Positions 33,524-42,494 are shown, counted from the first letter of the stretch. The stretch is 64,000 bases of DNA from JBPOFM01 sp041391925 (GCA_041391925.1 JAWKNA010000003.1:1-64000); one strand, 5' to 3'. Made by a program: numbers and translations. Notes: a model not told the origin generated them from the sequence alone.

Positions 33524-33674
33524 AAAAAAGGAAAGCCTTTCATTGGCAATACCAAACTACAATTTGGCATCACTACTTCCCAGATGTTACTCCGGAAACA
33601 ACACAACTATTTTTAATTGCCAAAAAAAAGCCCCAACTTCTTGGAGCTTCAGCAATTTTGCGGTCTGGACGGGA
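33524..33674. repeat. Attachment repeat at tRNA-Asp
   Basis: Exact 151-bp partner of 18614-18764. It covers the last 14 nt of the tRNA-Asp gene, its terminator and about 100 bp beyond. Recombination between the two copies would excise a 14.9-kb circle and leave the tRNA intact. Between this repeat and the integrase start (33409-33523) only the motif copies above are seen. Confidence 0.95.
33622..33648 (-). terminator. Terminator of tRNA-Asp
   Basis: On the minus strand agctccaa, loop gaag, ttggggct and a T run form a rho-independent terminator 12 nt after the tRNA 3' end. It is duplicated within the other attachment repeat at 18712-18738. Confidence 0.85.
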
Positions 33675-33734
33675 CTCGAACCCGCGACCTCCGCCGTGAC
33701 AGGGCGGCATTCTAACCAACTGAACTACCAGACC
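33661..33734 (-). tRNA. tRNA-Asp (anticodon GTC)
   Basis: 74 nt on the minus strand. Acceptor arms GGTCTGG and CCAGACC, G discriminator (typical of tRNA-Asp), anticodon loop CTGTCAC with anticodon GTC, T loop TTCGAGT. CCA is not encoded. It is the integration site of both elements; insertion rebuilds the 3' end from the element's own repeat. Confidence 0.97.
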
Positions 33735-33753
33735 GTTCGCATAATTGCGGTTG

Positions 33754-33784
33754 CAAATATACATTCTGTTTTTTATATCACAAA
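33754..33784 (-). promoter_or_regulatory. Consensus Bacteroidetes promoter of tRNA-Asp
   Basis: On the minus strand TTTG (33784-33781), exactly 19 nt, then TATATTTG (33761-33754) matches the TTTG-N19-TAnnTTTG primary sigma consensus. The tRNA starts 19 nt downstream of the -7 box. Confidence 0.88.
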
Positions 33785-33815
33785 TATTTTGTGTGCTTTT
33801 TTAAAAAATATTTTC

Positions 33816-34745
33816 CTACTTAAATTTACCGCGTTCCACCATGTAAGTTGTGAGGATTTTATCAAAATTTTTGTTGATGTCAGCTTCGACATATTTTATT
33901 TGATATTGACCACATTTGAGGCGTATATCATCAAAATACGACTGTACATTCTCTTCGTAATTATCTTTTATAGTATCTGGATACAAATTGATGAATTCTC
34001 CAGTTTCGACATCCACAAACCGCTTTGGTGAATTGTCAAAATCGAATTTCAATTCTTTTTCTTTATCGAATACGTGAAATAAGACGACCTCGTGTTTATT
34101 GTATTTTAAATGTCGAAGAGCCTCAAATAGCTTGGTTTCATCTGTGGAAGTCTGGAACATATCTGTAAAAAAGAAAATCAATGAGCGACGATGGATGTTT
34201 TCTGCTATTTGATGTAAATAGGTATATGTTTCCGTTTGCTTGTTGATAGGCTTTGAGACGACCATATTATTCAATTGACCCAAGAGCATTTGATGATGAC
34301 GTTCACTCCCCTTTTCAGGAAAATAAAAATCATAAGCATCACTAAAAATGCTCAAACCAATTGCGTCTCGTTGTTTTTTGAGTATGTGCATCAAACTTGC
34401 TGATGCCAATGCAGAAAAGGCAATTTTATTGAGCTTGTTGATGGAGAAATCTTTCATTTGCGGATAGTGCATCGAACTACTATTATCGATGATAAGGTGA
34501 CAGCGTAAATTGGTTTCTTCATCATAACGTTTCGTGAACAATTTATCGGTCTTGGCATACAATTTCCAATCTATATGCTTGGTGCTTTCACCTTGGTTGT
34601 AGATTTTGTGTTCGGCAAACTCCGCCGAAAACCCATGAAACGGACTTTTGTGCATCCCAGCAATAAACCCTTCTACCACTTGCTTAGCGAGAAGTTCAAG
34701 GTTTTTGAAACCTCCTGTTTTATTGAGTTCTAGCTGTAAATCCAT
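33816..34745 (-). CDS. DUF58 domain protein
   Basis: A 309-aa cytoplasmic protein of the DUF58 family with a von Willebrand A-like fold. Seen: GESTKHIDWKLYAKTDKL and KRYDEET, the family signature, and a metal-site motif DNSSSM. In Bacteroidetes DUF58 genes usually lie beside a MoxR-type AAA ATPase and BatA/B-type membrane proteins in aerotolerance-like clusters; none of these is next to it here. Role therefore only inferred: assembly or stress-related chaperone partner. First chromosomal gene beyond the tRNA, downstream of the Clp protease gene on the same strand (46-bp gap). Confidence 0.88.
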   Translation of the reverse strand: MDLQLELNKTGGFKNLELLAKQVVEGFIAGMHKSPFHGFSAEFAEHKIYNQGESTKHIDWKLYAKTDKLFTKRYDEETNLRCHLIIDNSSSMHYPQMKDFSINKLNKIAFSALASASLMHILKKQRDAIGLSIFSDAYDFYFPEKGSERHHQMLLGQLNNMVVSKPINKQTETYTYLHQIAENIHRRSLIFFFTDMFQTSTDETKLFEALRHLKYNKHEVVLFHVFDKEKELKFDFDNSPKRFVDVETGEFINLYPDTIKDNYEENVQSYFDDIRLKCGQYQIKYVEADINKNFDKILTTYMVERGKFK

Positions 34746-34791
34746 GTTTTACCAAACTCCCCAAAAAGGAAGAACTTTAGAGATGTAATGT

Positions 34792-35337
34792 TTAATTTAT
34801 GATTTTATCCACTATTCCATAAGCCACAGATTCTTCTGCTCCCATCCAATGGTCACGATTGAAGTCTTTCATTATCTTCTCGATTTTTTGTCCACAGTTT
34901 TCTGCTAACAAACGTGCGCTCAATTCTTTGGTTTTTAGAATTTCCTGAGCCGTTATTTCAATATCACTGGCAACGCCTCTGGCTCCACCACTTGGTTGAT
35001 GAATCATCACTCTTGCATGAGGTTGTATAAAGCGTTTTCCTTTTTCTCCAGCTGATAGCAATATGGAACCCATCGATGCTGCAAATCCTGTACATATAGT
35101 GGAAACATCACTCTTTAATGATTTCATACAGTCATAAATTGCAAAACCCGAAGTCACATAGCCTCCAGGGCTGTTGATGTATAAATGGATATCTTTGGTT
35201 TCCATCGCATCGAGATACATCAATCGATCAATGACATGCTTGGCAGATTTGTCGTCCACCATTCCCCAAAGGAAAACCTTGCGCTCTTCTATCAGCTTGC
35301 TATCGATAGCATCTTGTACTTTTGTTTTGTTGCTCAT
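34792..35337 (-). CDS. clpP: ClpP-family serine protease
   Basis: 181 aa, slightly short of the usual 195-225 because there is no propeptide. Seen: the catalytic triad Ser88 in GFAASMGS, His113 in MIHQPSGG and Asp162 in FNRDHWM, plus INSPGG. It would form the barrel-shaped proteolytic chamber that works with ClpX or ClpA-type unfoldases. No clpX or tig is adjacent, and the sequence differs from the standard ClpP in several conserved spots, so it may be a second ClpP paralogue of the genome. Start ATG at 35337. Confidence 0.88.
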   Translation of the reverse strand: MSNKTKVQDAIDSKLIEERKVFLWGMVDDKSAKHVIDRLMYLDAMETKDIHLYINSPGGYVTSGFAIYDCMKSLKSDVSTICTGFAASMGSILLSAGEKGKRFIQPHARVMIHQPSGGARGVASDIEITAQEILKTKELSARLLAENCGQKIEKIMKDFNRDHWMGAEESVAYGIVDKIIN

Positions 35338-35360
35338 TATTCTAAATTTTCTTCTAAAAT

Positions 35361-35392
35361 AAAAAAAGGTTTACCATAACAGCAAACCTTTT
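35361..35392 (-). terminator. Terminator of the thioredoxin gene
   Basis: Arms aaaaggttt (35364-35372) and aaacctttt (35384-35392) with an 11-nt loop. On the minus strand a T run follows. Placed 23 bp after the thioredoxin stop. Confidence 0.8.
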
Positions 35393-35414
35393 ATTAAATC
35401 TTTATGTTTATAGT

Positions 35415-35732
35415 TTACAAAAGTCCGTCGATTGCATCGGTATAAGCATTTTTAGGTGCTACCCCAACTTGTCTTCCTACGACTTCTCCATTTTGGAATA
35501 CCAATACGGTTGGAATATTACGTACGCCATATTTTGCAGCAAATTCTTGGTTTGCATCTACATCCACTTTACCAACAACCGCTTTTCCTTCATATTCCTG
35601 GCTGATTTGGTCAATGATTGGTCCAACCATACGACAAGGTCCGCACCACGCAGCCCAAAAATCTACCATTACTGGCTTATCGCTTTTTAATACGGTTTCT
35701 TCAAACGTTGCATCTGTTATTTCTAATGCCAT
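35415..35732 (-). CDS. trxA: Thioredoxin
   Basis: 105 aa, the standard length of thioredoxin. Seen: the active-site WCGPC with Cys30 and Cys33, the cis-proline loop NIPT and the VDVDANQ segment. Cytoplasmic (no signal peptide). It reduces protein disulfides with electrons from thioredoxin reductase. A single-gene unit with its own terminator, between dnaE and clpP. Confidence 0.96.
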   Translation of the reverse strand: MALEITDATFEETVLKSDKPVMVDFWAAWCGPCRMVGPIIDQISQEYEGKAVVGKVDVDANQEFAAKYGVRNIPTVLVFQNGEVVGRQVGVAPKNAYTDAIDGLL

Positions 35733-35854
35733 AGTTTCTATTCTTTAAGAGGTTTACTTTTATTTATTGTACAAAATTAGTCAAAAATTCTGCCAATCCT
35801 TACAGGGTTAACATTTGTTTTGATAATGGCTAGATTGACTGCTATTATGGCAAT

Positions 35855-38800
35855 TTAATTCAATTTATAGAATACATCATTGGTTGCCAACTCATCCAAC
35901 AATTCTGGAGAGATTTTTACTTTCTGCTTTCGGCTAGACATATTCAGTTTCAATTTCTCTTCATTATCATAAATCACAAAATTGAGAGCTTGATTGCCTT
36001 TGTGCATTTTGAACAGGTCATTCAATATTTGTATTCGCTTCTCTTGCAAATCCTTGATGTCTAATTGAATAGAAAGTTTTTTAGCGTAGGCTTCCATCAC
36101 GTCGTGCAGCAATTGAAAACTATTGAATTGAATTCTTGGTTCACCCATTTGTTGCGTCTCACGGTTTTTCCAACCTTCTGTAATGCGTGCTTTAATATAT
36201 ACAAATGAGTTTTTGACCAAAAAATGTCTAAACTTCAAATACTCCTCTCCAAAAATTCGGAATTCAAAACTATCTGTATAGTCCTCAACTGTAAATGCTG
36301 CCCAACCTTTGCCCTGTTTGCTTACACGGTGTTGAATGTCTGTAACCACACCTCCAAAACAAATTTCGCGATTTACATAGTCAGATAAATGTCTAAAATG
36401 TGCTAAAGTTCCGTTACAAAACGTGTTCATTTCAATTTTGAAATCATCCAAAGGATGACCCGAAATATAGATGCCTACGACTTCCTTTTCCCTTGCCAAC
36501 TTTTCCATGGTTCCCCATTCTTCACACGGTGGTACTTGCGGTTCTGCAATTTGTACATCACTAGCATCACCAAACAAACTGACCTGTGCAGAGTTTTCGT
36601 TTTCTTGATGTTTACTTCCATAACGAATGGCTTTTTCTAAAAAGGTAATCCCATCTCCTTCCTCTGAAAAATATTGGGCCCGATGTGTGTTTTTAAAACA
36701 ATCAAATCCGCCAGCCAATGCCAGGTTTTCAAAAGCTTTTTTATTTGCGGAACGTAAGTCAATACGCTTGGCCAAATCAAAAATGGATTTGTAATTGCCA
36801 TCTTTTTTTCTGTTTTCAACGATTGTCATCACTGCACCATGGCCAACTCCTTTGATGGCTCCCATTCCGAAGCGCACGGCATTATCTTTGTTTACAGAAA
36901 ATTTATAGTACGATTCGTTGACATCCGGTCCAAGCACGTTCAACTTCATGCGCTTACATTCTTCCATAAAGAAGGTTACCTGTTTGATGTCATTCATATT
37001 ATTTGAAAGCACAGCGGCCATATATTCCGCTGGATAGTGAGCTTTTAAATACGCTGTTTGATAGGCAATCCAAGCGTAACAAGTAGAGTGCGATTTGTTA
37101 AACGCATAACTCGCAAAAGCTTCCCAATCTTTCCATATTTTTTCGAGAACATTTTTTGGATGCCCATTTTTTTCACCACCTGCTAAAAATTTGGGTTTCA
37201 TTTTTTCAAGAACAGAGAAAATCTTTTTCCCCATCGCCTTACGCAAGACATCTGCTTCACCTTTGGTAAAATTTGCCAATCGTTGCGACAACAACATCAC
37301 TTGCTCTTGATAGACAGTAATCCCATAGGTTTCCTTGAGATTGTCTTCCATATCTGGAAGGTCATAGACTATCTCTTCATCACCATGTTTTCTGCGGATA
37401 AAACTAGGAATGTATTCCATCGGTCCTGGGCGATACAAGGCATTCATGGCAATCAAATCATCAAAAACCGTTGGTTTTAAATCTTTCATGTGCTTTTGCA
37501 TACCAAGCGATTCATACTGAAAAATCCCAACGGTTTCCCCTTTTTGGAACAATTCATAGGTTTTTTCATCATCCAACGGAAAATTGTCTGGGTCGAGGGT
37601 GATACCATGCTTTGCCTTGACGATTTTAACTGTATCCTTTATTAAGGTCAGCGTTTTTAGACCCAAGAAATCCATTTTCAGCAAACCTGCATCTTCCACG
37701 ACCGAGTTGTCAAACTGCGTGACGTATAAATCGGAATCTTTGGCTGTTGCTACGGGTACGAAATCGGTGATATCACTAGGCGTGATGATGACGCCACAAG
37801 CATGAATGCCAGTATTTCGGACTGAACCTTCCAATGTTCGTGCAAGATTGACGGTTTCGGCTTCCAAATCTTCACCTTCGGAAATGTTCAACAATTGATT
37901 GACTTTTTCCAAATCTTCAGCTCGAAAAACCTTGCTCAATTGCTTTTCGTCGTAACCAAAGATTTTTCCAAGTTTGGACATGGTCGGAATCAATTTCGCG
38001 ATTCTATCAGCATCAAACAATGGTAAATCAAGCACACGAGCTGTATCACGGATGGAGGATTTGGCAGCCATTGTTCCATAGGTAATGATTTGCGCCACCT
38101 GACTGCTTCCGTATTTTTTGATGACATACTCCATCACGCGGCCACGACCTTCATCATCAAAATCGATATCAATATCGGGCATACTCACACGGTCCGGATT
38201 GAGAAAACGCTCAAAAAGCAAATCGTACTTAATTGGGTCAATGTTTGTAATCCACAAACAATAGGCCACCACAGAGCCTGCCGCCGAACCACGACCTGGT
38301 CCCACGGACACATCCATTTTTCTAGCCTCGCGAATGAAGTCTTCCACAATCAAGAAATACCCTGGATAACCTGTATTTTTGATGACATCAAGTTCAAAAT
38401 CCAAACGTTCACGTATTGAATCGGTTAATTCGCCATAGCGTTTTTTGGCACCTTCATAAGTCAAATAACGTAGGTAATCATCTTCATTTTCAAAATCTTC
38501 AGGGATATCAAATTTTGGAAGCAAGACTTCACGCGCCAATTGATAACTTTCAATTTTATTGACAACTTCTTCCGTATTGGCAATGGCTTCTGGAATGTCC
38601 TTAAACAACAATTTCATCTCATCAGACGACTTAAAATAGTACTCCTGATTTGGCAATCCGTACCGATAGCCTCTTCCCCTACCGATTGGCGTGGTTTGCT
38701 TTTCACCATCTTTTACACAGAGTAAAATATCATGCGCATTGGCATCTTCCTTTTCGGCATAATAGGTGTTATTAGTAGCTACGACTTTTATGTTGTGTTT

Positions 38801-40210
38801 TTTAGAAAATTCAATCAAGACTGGGTTCACGCGGTTTTCATCTTCTTGATTGTGGCGCATCAATTCGATATATAAATCATCACCAAATTGCTCTTTCCAC
38901 CATAATAAAGATTCTTCTGCCTGATTTTCACCAATATTCAATACTTTGCTTGGAACCTCTCCATAGAGATTTCCTGTTAAAACAATTAAATCTTCTTTAT
39001 GTTTTTGGATGATATGCTTGTCAATTCTTGGTACATAATAGAATCCTTCGGTATAGGCTGATGATGATAATTTAGCCAAGTTATGGTAGCCTTTTTTGGT
39101 CTTGGCCAAAAAGACTATTTGATAGCCATTATCTTTTCGGGACTTATCCAAACGGTCGTCACAGACAAAGAACTCGCAGCCTATTATTGGTTTGATTTCT
39201 TTTTCGGATGGAATTTCACCTTTTTCAAGCAAAGCCTCGTTTTTGGCCTTGACAGTTCTATTGTGATTGGTAATCTCCCTGACAAAATGAAAGGCTCCCA
39301 TCATGTTGGCATGGTCGGTCAATGCCACTGCTGGCATATTCTGTTTTGCAGCATTGGCGACCAAATCCCTAATACTTATAGTCGATTGCAATACGGAAAA
39401 TTGTGAATGGTTATGAAGATGGACAAAATCAACCTCTTTTAATTCTTGAATATTTTGGGCAATTTCCGTCTTGGATGGTGCTTCCGACTCCTGAAGGTAT
39501 TGAATTTGTTTTTTTATCTTGGCACTTTCTGTCTTAAGATTGATGTGCTTTAAACCTATAAGTTCAATTTCGGAAGGATTGGCTTCTTTGAAATTCGTAA
39601 AATAATCTGACGGCACATCCAACTGTTCTTTGGTATATTCTTCCAAACGCAGCAATTCCAAAAAACAGCGTGTTGTCGCCTCCACATCGGCAGTGGCATT
39701 GTGTGCTTCGGCAAAAGGTTCATTAAATAAATATTCGTGCAACTCCGTAAGAGTTGGCAGCTTAAATTTCCCATAACGTCCTCCGGGAATTTTACACAAT
39801 TCGGCAGTATGCTCCGTACAAGTATCCAACACAGGTAATTTCTGCAGTTTGTTTGCAAAGTCGGCTCGAACGAACTCGGCACCCATGATATTCAAATCAA
39901 AACCAACATTCTGACCAACAACGAATTTGGTTTTGTTTAGTGCTTGATTGAATTTCTCCAATACCGCCTTTAACGGAATGCCCTGTTGTTGTGCCAATTC
40001 CGTAGAAATACCATGGATTTTTTCGGCATCATACGGGATATTGAACCCTTCTGGCTGTACCAAATAATCTTGATGCTCAATACAATTTCCCATAGCGTCG
40101 TGCAGTTGCCAAGCAATCTGGATGCAACGAGGCCAATTATCGGTATCTGTAATTGGCGCATCCCAACGTTTTGGTAAGCCTGTGGTTTCGGTATCAAAGA
40201 TTAAATACAT
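35855..40210 (-). CDS. dnaE: DNA polymerase III alpha subunit with N-terminal proofreading exonuclease
   Basis: 1451 aa. Seen: residues 1-200 form a DnaQ-type 3'-5' exonuclease (FDTETTGL with Asp6 and Glu8, AHNATADVEATTR); a PHP domain starts near 262 (VHLHNHSQFSV); the palm carries PDIDIDFDD near 673-681, the metal-binding aspartates; fingers, beta-binding and OB-fold regions follow. This is the replicative polymerase, and the fused proofreading domain, normally a separate dnaQ subunit in Proteobacteria, is known in Flavobacteria. It is expected to be essential, and is intact. The 216 bp downstream of the next gene's terminator hold its promoter. Confidence 0.96.
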   Translation of the reverse strand: MYLIFDTETTGLPKRWDAPITDTDNWPRCIQIAWQLHDAMGNCIEHQDYLVQPEGFNIPYDAEKIHGISTELAQQQGIPLKAVLEKFNQALNKTKFVVGQNVGFDLNIMGAEFVRADFANKLQKLPVLDTCTEHTAELCKIPGGRYGKFKLPTLTELHEYLFNEPFAEAHNATADVEATTRCFLELLRLEEYTKEQLDVPSDYFTNFKEANPSEIELIGLKHINLKTESAKIKKQIQYLQESEAPSKTEIAQNIQELKEVDFVHLHNHSQFSVLQSTISIRDLVANAAKQNMPAVALTDHANMMGAFHFVREITNHNRTVKAKNEALLEKGEIPSEKEIKPIIGCEFFVCDDRLDKSRKDNGYQIVFLAKTKKGYHNLAKLSSSAYTEGFYYVPRIDKHIIQKHKEDLIVLTGNLYGEVPSKVLNIGENQAEESLLWWKEQFGDDLYIELMRHNQEDENRVNPVLIEFSKKHNIKVVATNNTYYAEKEDANAHDILLCVKDGEKQTTPIGRGRGYRYGLPNQEYYFKSSDEMKLLFKDIPEAIANTEEVVNKIESYQLAREVLLPKFDIPEDFENEDDYLRYLTYEGAKKRYGELTDSIRERLDFELDVIKNTGYPGYFLIVEDFIREARKMDVSVGPGRGSAAGSVVAYCLWITNIDPIKYDLLFERFLNPDRVSMPDIDIDFDDEGRGRVMEYVIKKYGSSQVAQIITYGTMAAKSSIRDTARVLDLPLFDADRIAKLIPTMSKLGKIFGYDEKQLSKVFRAEDLEKVNQLLNISEGEDLEAETVNLARTLEGSVRNTGIHACGVIITPSDITDFVPVATAKDSDLYVTQFDNSVVEDAGLLKMDFLGLKTLTLIKDTVKIVKAKHGITLDPDNFPLDDEKTYELFQKGETVGIFQYESLGMQKHMKDLKPTVFDDLIAMNALYRPGPMEYIPSFIRRKHGDEEIVYDLPDMEDNLKETYGITVYQEQVMLLSQRLANFTKGEADVLRKAMGKKIFSVLEKMKPKFLAGGEKNGHPKNVLEKIWKDWEAFASYAFNKSHSTCYAWIAYQTAYLKAHYPAEYMAAVLSNNMNDIKQVTFFMEECKRMKLNVLGPDVNESYYKFSVNKDNAVRFGMGAIKGVGHGAVMTIVENRKKDGNYKSIFDLAKRIDLRSANKKAFENLALAGGFDCFKNTHRAQYFSEEGDGITFLEKAIRYGSKHQENENSAQVSLFGDASDVQIAEPQVPPCEEWGTMEKLAREKEVVGIYISGHPLDDFKIEMNTFCNGTLAHFRHLSDYVNREICFGGVVTDIQHRVSKQGKGWAAFTVEDYTDSFEFRIFGEEYLKFRHFLVKNSFVYIKARITEGWKNRETQQMGEPRIQFNSFQLLHDVMEAYAKKLSIQLDIKDLQEKRIQILNDLFKMHKGNQALNFVIYDNEEKLKLNMSSRKQKVKISPELLDELATNDVFYKLN

Positions 40211-40373
40211 CTATTCTTTTTATTATTGAATCGTTCGTCGTTTCAGCCACGAATACACGAATGATTTTTAATGAAATCCTTTAAATTGCTGGTGTTTTTC
40301 TTTGAAAGAAAAGTTTTTAAAATTACACAAAATTTATACTTTTTGAAGCCAAAAGTTATAAACAGTTGTAAAC

Positions 40374-40401
40374 AAAAAAACGCAACCCGGAAAGGTTGCG
40401 T
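40374..40401 (-). terminator. Terminator of the DUF6252-like lipoprotein gene
   Basis: Perfect 8-bp stem acgcaacc (40380-40387) and ggttgcgt (40394-40401), then a T run on the minus strand. Confidence 0.88.
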
Positions 40402-40426
40402 TCAACAATATTTAATGTATTTATTT

Positions 40427-41107
40427 TTAATTGCAATCACCCAAACCATCAATTATAGCCTGAAATGTTCCCCCAGGGTCTCCACAAGATACCACTACCT
40501 GCTGAAGTGCCGCTTTATAAGCGTTACAACGAGCGGCATATTCATCATCGCCTGGCATCACTTCCACATAATTGGCTTGTGCTGTTGCTAAACTGTTTGT
40601 TGCTTGTTGGCAGCTTACTGCACTTCCTGATCCAGCTCCACTGTTGATTGGTATTCTGTAAAAATCCCCTTCATTAAACCCAACAGAATTCAAACCATCG
40701 GCAGTAAAAGCTATAAACCTAAATGTTCCTGTGAGGTAATTTGGTGTTGATTCTGTAATGACAATTTCGCCACCTTCTGGATATAAGGATACGCTAGGGT
40801 CAGGCGGATTGGATGTGGAATACTCAAAATTTTCAAAATCGGTAAAATCGGCTTTGGAAACGCTGGTTTCAGACAATAGGTGTGTTCCAACCGCTCCAGA
40901 ATTCAATACTAAAGTCATTTTTTCACTATTTCTTCCCGCAACAATGCTTATAACTCCTGAATTATCGGATGTTGCACCAAAATAAGTAGCTCTCCAAAGA
41001 TTATAGTTTTTATTTCCTTGAAAACCAGGTGTGTTGAATTCCACTTCATCTCCACAGTTCCATAATGTCAGCAAGGTTAAGAAAAGTAAGGCAATCTTTT
41101 TCATCAA
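40427..41107 (-). CDS. DUF6252-like lipoprotein
   Basis: 226 aa; ATG at 41107 or 41104. A signal peptide with lipobox WNC (Cys18) makes it a lipoprotein; GDEVE follows. The domain from 20 to 160 (NYNLWRATYFGA, VGFNEGDFYRIPI) resembles DUF6252 flavobacterial lipoproteins of unknown role. A C-terminal part with three cysteines (SCQQA, ARCNA, SCGDP, ending DCN) could form disulfides outside the inner membrane. A lone gene with its own terminator. Confidence 0.7.
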   Translation of the reverse strand: MMKKIALLFLTLLTLWNCGDEVEFNTPGFQGNKNYNLWRATYFGATSDNSGVISIVAGRNSEKMTLVLNSGAVGTHLLSETSVSKADFTDFENFEYSTSNPPDPSVSLYPEGGEIVITESTPNYLTGTFRFIAFTADGLNSVGFNEGDFYRIPINSGAGSGSAVSCQQATNSLATAQANYVEVMPGDDEYAARCNAYKAALQQVVVSCGDPGGTFQAIIDGLGDCN

Positions 41108-41241
41108 ATTCTTTATTTGTTGTCAAAATTTTTTGAACCGCTAAATAAAGAAAAAATAACGTTTTTAGAAGCCAAAAATTACAATAATATTATCTGATTG
41201 ATAAATTTAAAATAAAAAAACGCCAATTATCAAAAAAACAG

Positions 41242-41249
41242 TATCTTTG
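41242..41249 (+). promoter_or_regulatory. -7 box of the rpsP promoter
   Basis: tatctttg matches TAnnTTTG. No good TTTG is present 19 nt upstream. It lies 49 bp before the rpsP ATG, the first gene of the operon rpsP-rimM-methyltransferase. Confidence 0.6.
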
Positions 41250-41297
41250 CGCACTTATTAATAATCGAGGTCGTGAACCTCACAAATTAATTTATGT

Positions 41298-41903
41298 ATG
41301 CCAGTAAAAATTAGATTACAAAGACACGGTAAAAAAGGGAAACCTTATTTTTGGATTGTAGCAGCGGATGCTCGTTCAAAAAGAGATGGTAAATACCTAG
41401 AAAAACTAGGTGCTTACAATCCAAACACAAATCCTGCAACAATCGAATTGGATGTTGATGGTGCTGTAAAATGGTTGCAGAATGGTGCACAACCAACTGA
41501 CACAGCAAGAGCTATTTTATCTTACAAAGGAGCTTTAATGAAAAATCATTTAGCGGGTGGCGTTAGAAAAGGGGCTTTAACTGAAGAACAAGCGGAGGCA
41601 AAATTCAATGCTTGGTTGGATGAAAAAGCAGGTCTTGTGGACGCCAAAAAAGACAATTTAGCAAAAGCAAAAGCGGATGCAAAAGCGAAGGCCCTTGCTG
41701 CTGAAAAAGAAGTCAATGCAAAACGTGAGGCCGATGCCGCACAGGCAATTGCTGACGCCGAGGCTGCCGAAGCTGCTGCCAATGCTCCTGCTGAAGAAGC
41801 AGTTGCTGAAGAAACTGAAACTGCTGAAGCAGAAGCTACAACAGAAGAAGTTGTTTCTGAAGATGCTCCAGCTGAAGATGCTGAAACAAAAACTGAAGAA
41901 TAA
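41298..41903 (+). CDS. rpsP: 30S ribosomal protein S16 with long C-terminal extension
   Basis: 201 aa. Residues 1-80 are a normal bS16 (MPVKIRLQRHGKKGKPYFWIV... has the conserved start, then GAYNPNT). A Lys/Ala-rich helix and an Ala/Glu-rich, very acidic tail follow from about 125 to 201, more than doubling the protein. S16 helps assemble the 30S body. Long acidic extensions are known from Bacteroidetes S16 and probably protrude from the ribosome (role unclear). Followed by a terminator and rimM, as in many bacteria. Confidence 0.96.
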   Translation: MPVKIRLQRHGKKGKPYFWIVAADARSKRDGKYLEKLGAYNPNTNPATIELDVDGAVKWLQNGAQPTDTARAILSYKGALMKNHLAGGVRKGALTEEQAEAKFNAWLDEKAGLVDAKKDNLAKAKADAKAKALAAEKEVNAKREADAAQAIADAEAAEAAANAPAEEAVAEETETAEAEATTEEVVSEDAPAEDAETKTEE

Positions 41904-41926
41904 AGAATTTATTTTTTATACTTTTA

Positions 41927-41956
41927 AACTCCGATATGTATATGTCGGAGTTTTTT
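41927..41956 (+). terminator. Terminator or attenuator after rpsP
   Basis: Stem aactccga (41927-41934) and tcggagtt (41945-41952), then T run. It lies between rpsP and rimM, so it may only partly end transcription to keep S16 above RimM levels. Confidence 0.8.
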
Positions 41957-41966
41957 ATTTAACTAT

Positions 41967-42494
41967 ATGAATAAGAACGATTGCTTTTATGTAGGTAAAA
42001 TTGTCAAGAAATACAGTTTTAAAGGTGAATTGCTTGTGAAACTGGATACGGATGAGCCTGAAATTTATGAAGAGATGGAATCGGTGTTTGTGGAACTGCG
42101 AAACAATCTCGTGCCTTTTTTTATTGAAACTGCTCAATTGCACAAATCGGAATTGTTGCGTGTAAAATTTGAAGATATCGATACCGAACAAGATGCGGAT
42201 GCACTTTTAAAATGTGATTTATATTTGCCACTTGAGTTTTTGCCAAAACTGGAGAATGACAAATTTTATTTCCATGAGATTATTGGATTTACGGTTGTGG
42301 ATGTCAATTTTGGAACCGTCGGAATTGTAAAATCCATCAATGACTCTACATCTCAAGCGTTGTTTGAAATCGACAGAAATGGTATCGAGATTTTGATTCC
42401 TATCAATGATGCTTTTATCAAGAAAGTAGATAAAAAGAAAAAAATTATTACGGTTGATACCCCTGAAGGATTGATTGATTTGTATCTGCAATAG
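41967..42494 (+). CDS. rimM: Ribosome maturation factor RimM
   Basis: 175 aa, usual length. Seen: an N-terminal RimM domain (VGKIVKKYSFKGELLVKL) and a C-terminal PRC-barrel (FYFHEIIGF, GIVKSIND, ILIPINDAFIKKVD, DTPEGLIDLY). It binds S19 and assists 30S head maturation. Its position directly after rpsP and before a tRNA methyltransferase gene supports the assignment. Confidence 0.95.
   Translation: MNKNDCFYVGKIVKKYSFKGELLVKLDTDEPEIYEEMESVFVELRNNLVPFFIETAQLHKSELLRVKFEDIDTEQDADALLKCDLYLPLEFLPKLENDKFYFHEIIGFTVVDVNFGTVGIVKSINDSTSQALFEIDRNGIEILIPINDAFIKKVDKKKKIITVDTPEGLIDLYLQ

Larger units (their letters stand above)
18765..33674. mobile_element. Integrative element 2, complete, 14.9 kb, SPARTA and HNH-HIT cargo
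   Basis: Bounded by exact 151-bp direct repeats carrying the tRNA-Asp 3' end (18614-18764 and 33524-33674). Integrase at the tRNA-proximal end. The backbone order matches element 1. The cargo includes an HNH-HIT-76 aa set, a SPARTA pair, and a DUF5131 protein. Complete as read: no relaxase, type IV secretion gene, capsid gene or transposase is visible. It replicates, if at all, with its own polymerase-like and RecA-like genes (inference). Confidence 0.92.

Noticed and set aside
33409..33606. Extension of integrase 2 upstream to an ATG at 33606
   Set aside because: It would be coded by the attachment repeat, and the homologous integrase 1 starts at the same internal Met.
33421..33699. Plus-strand frame through the attachment repeat and tRNA ending in a SNPRPPP-type sequence
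   Set aside because: It reads through the terminator and the antisense of tRNA-Asp; a well-known artefact of tRNA genes.
37283..39406. Several plus-strand frames inside dnaE
   Set aside because: Antisense shadows of a conserved minus-strand gene.
41677..41970. Plus-strand Lys/Leu-rich frame in the rpsP tail
   Set aside because: Out-of-frame shadow of the Ala/Glu repeats of S16.
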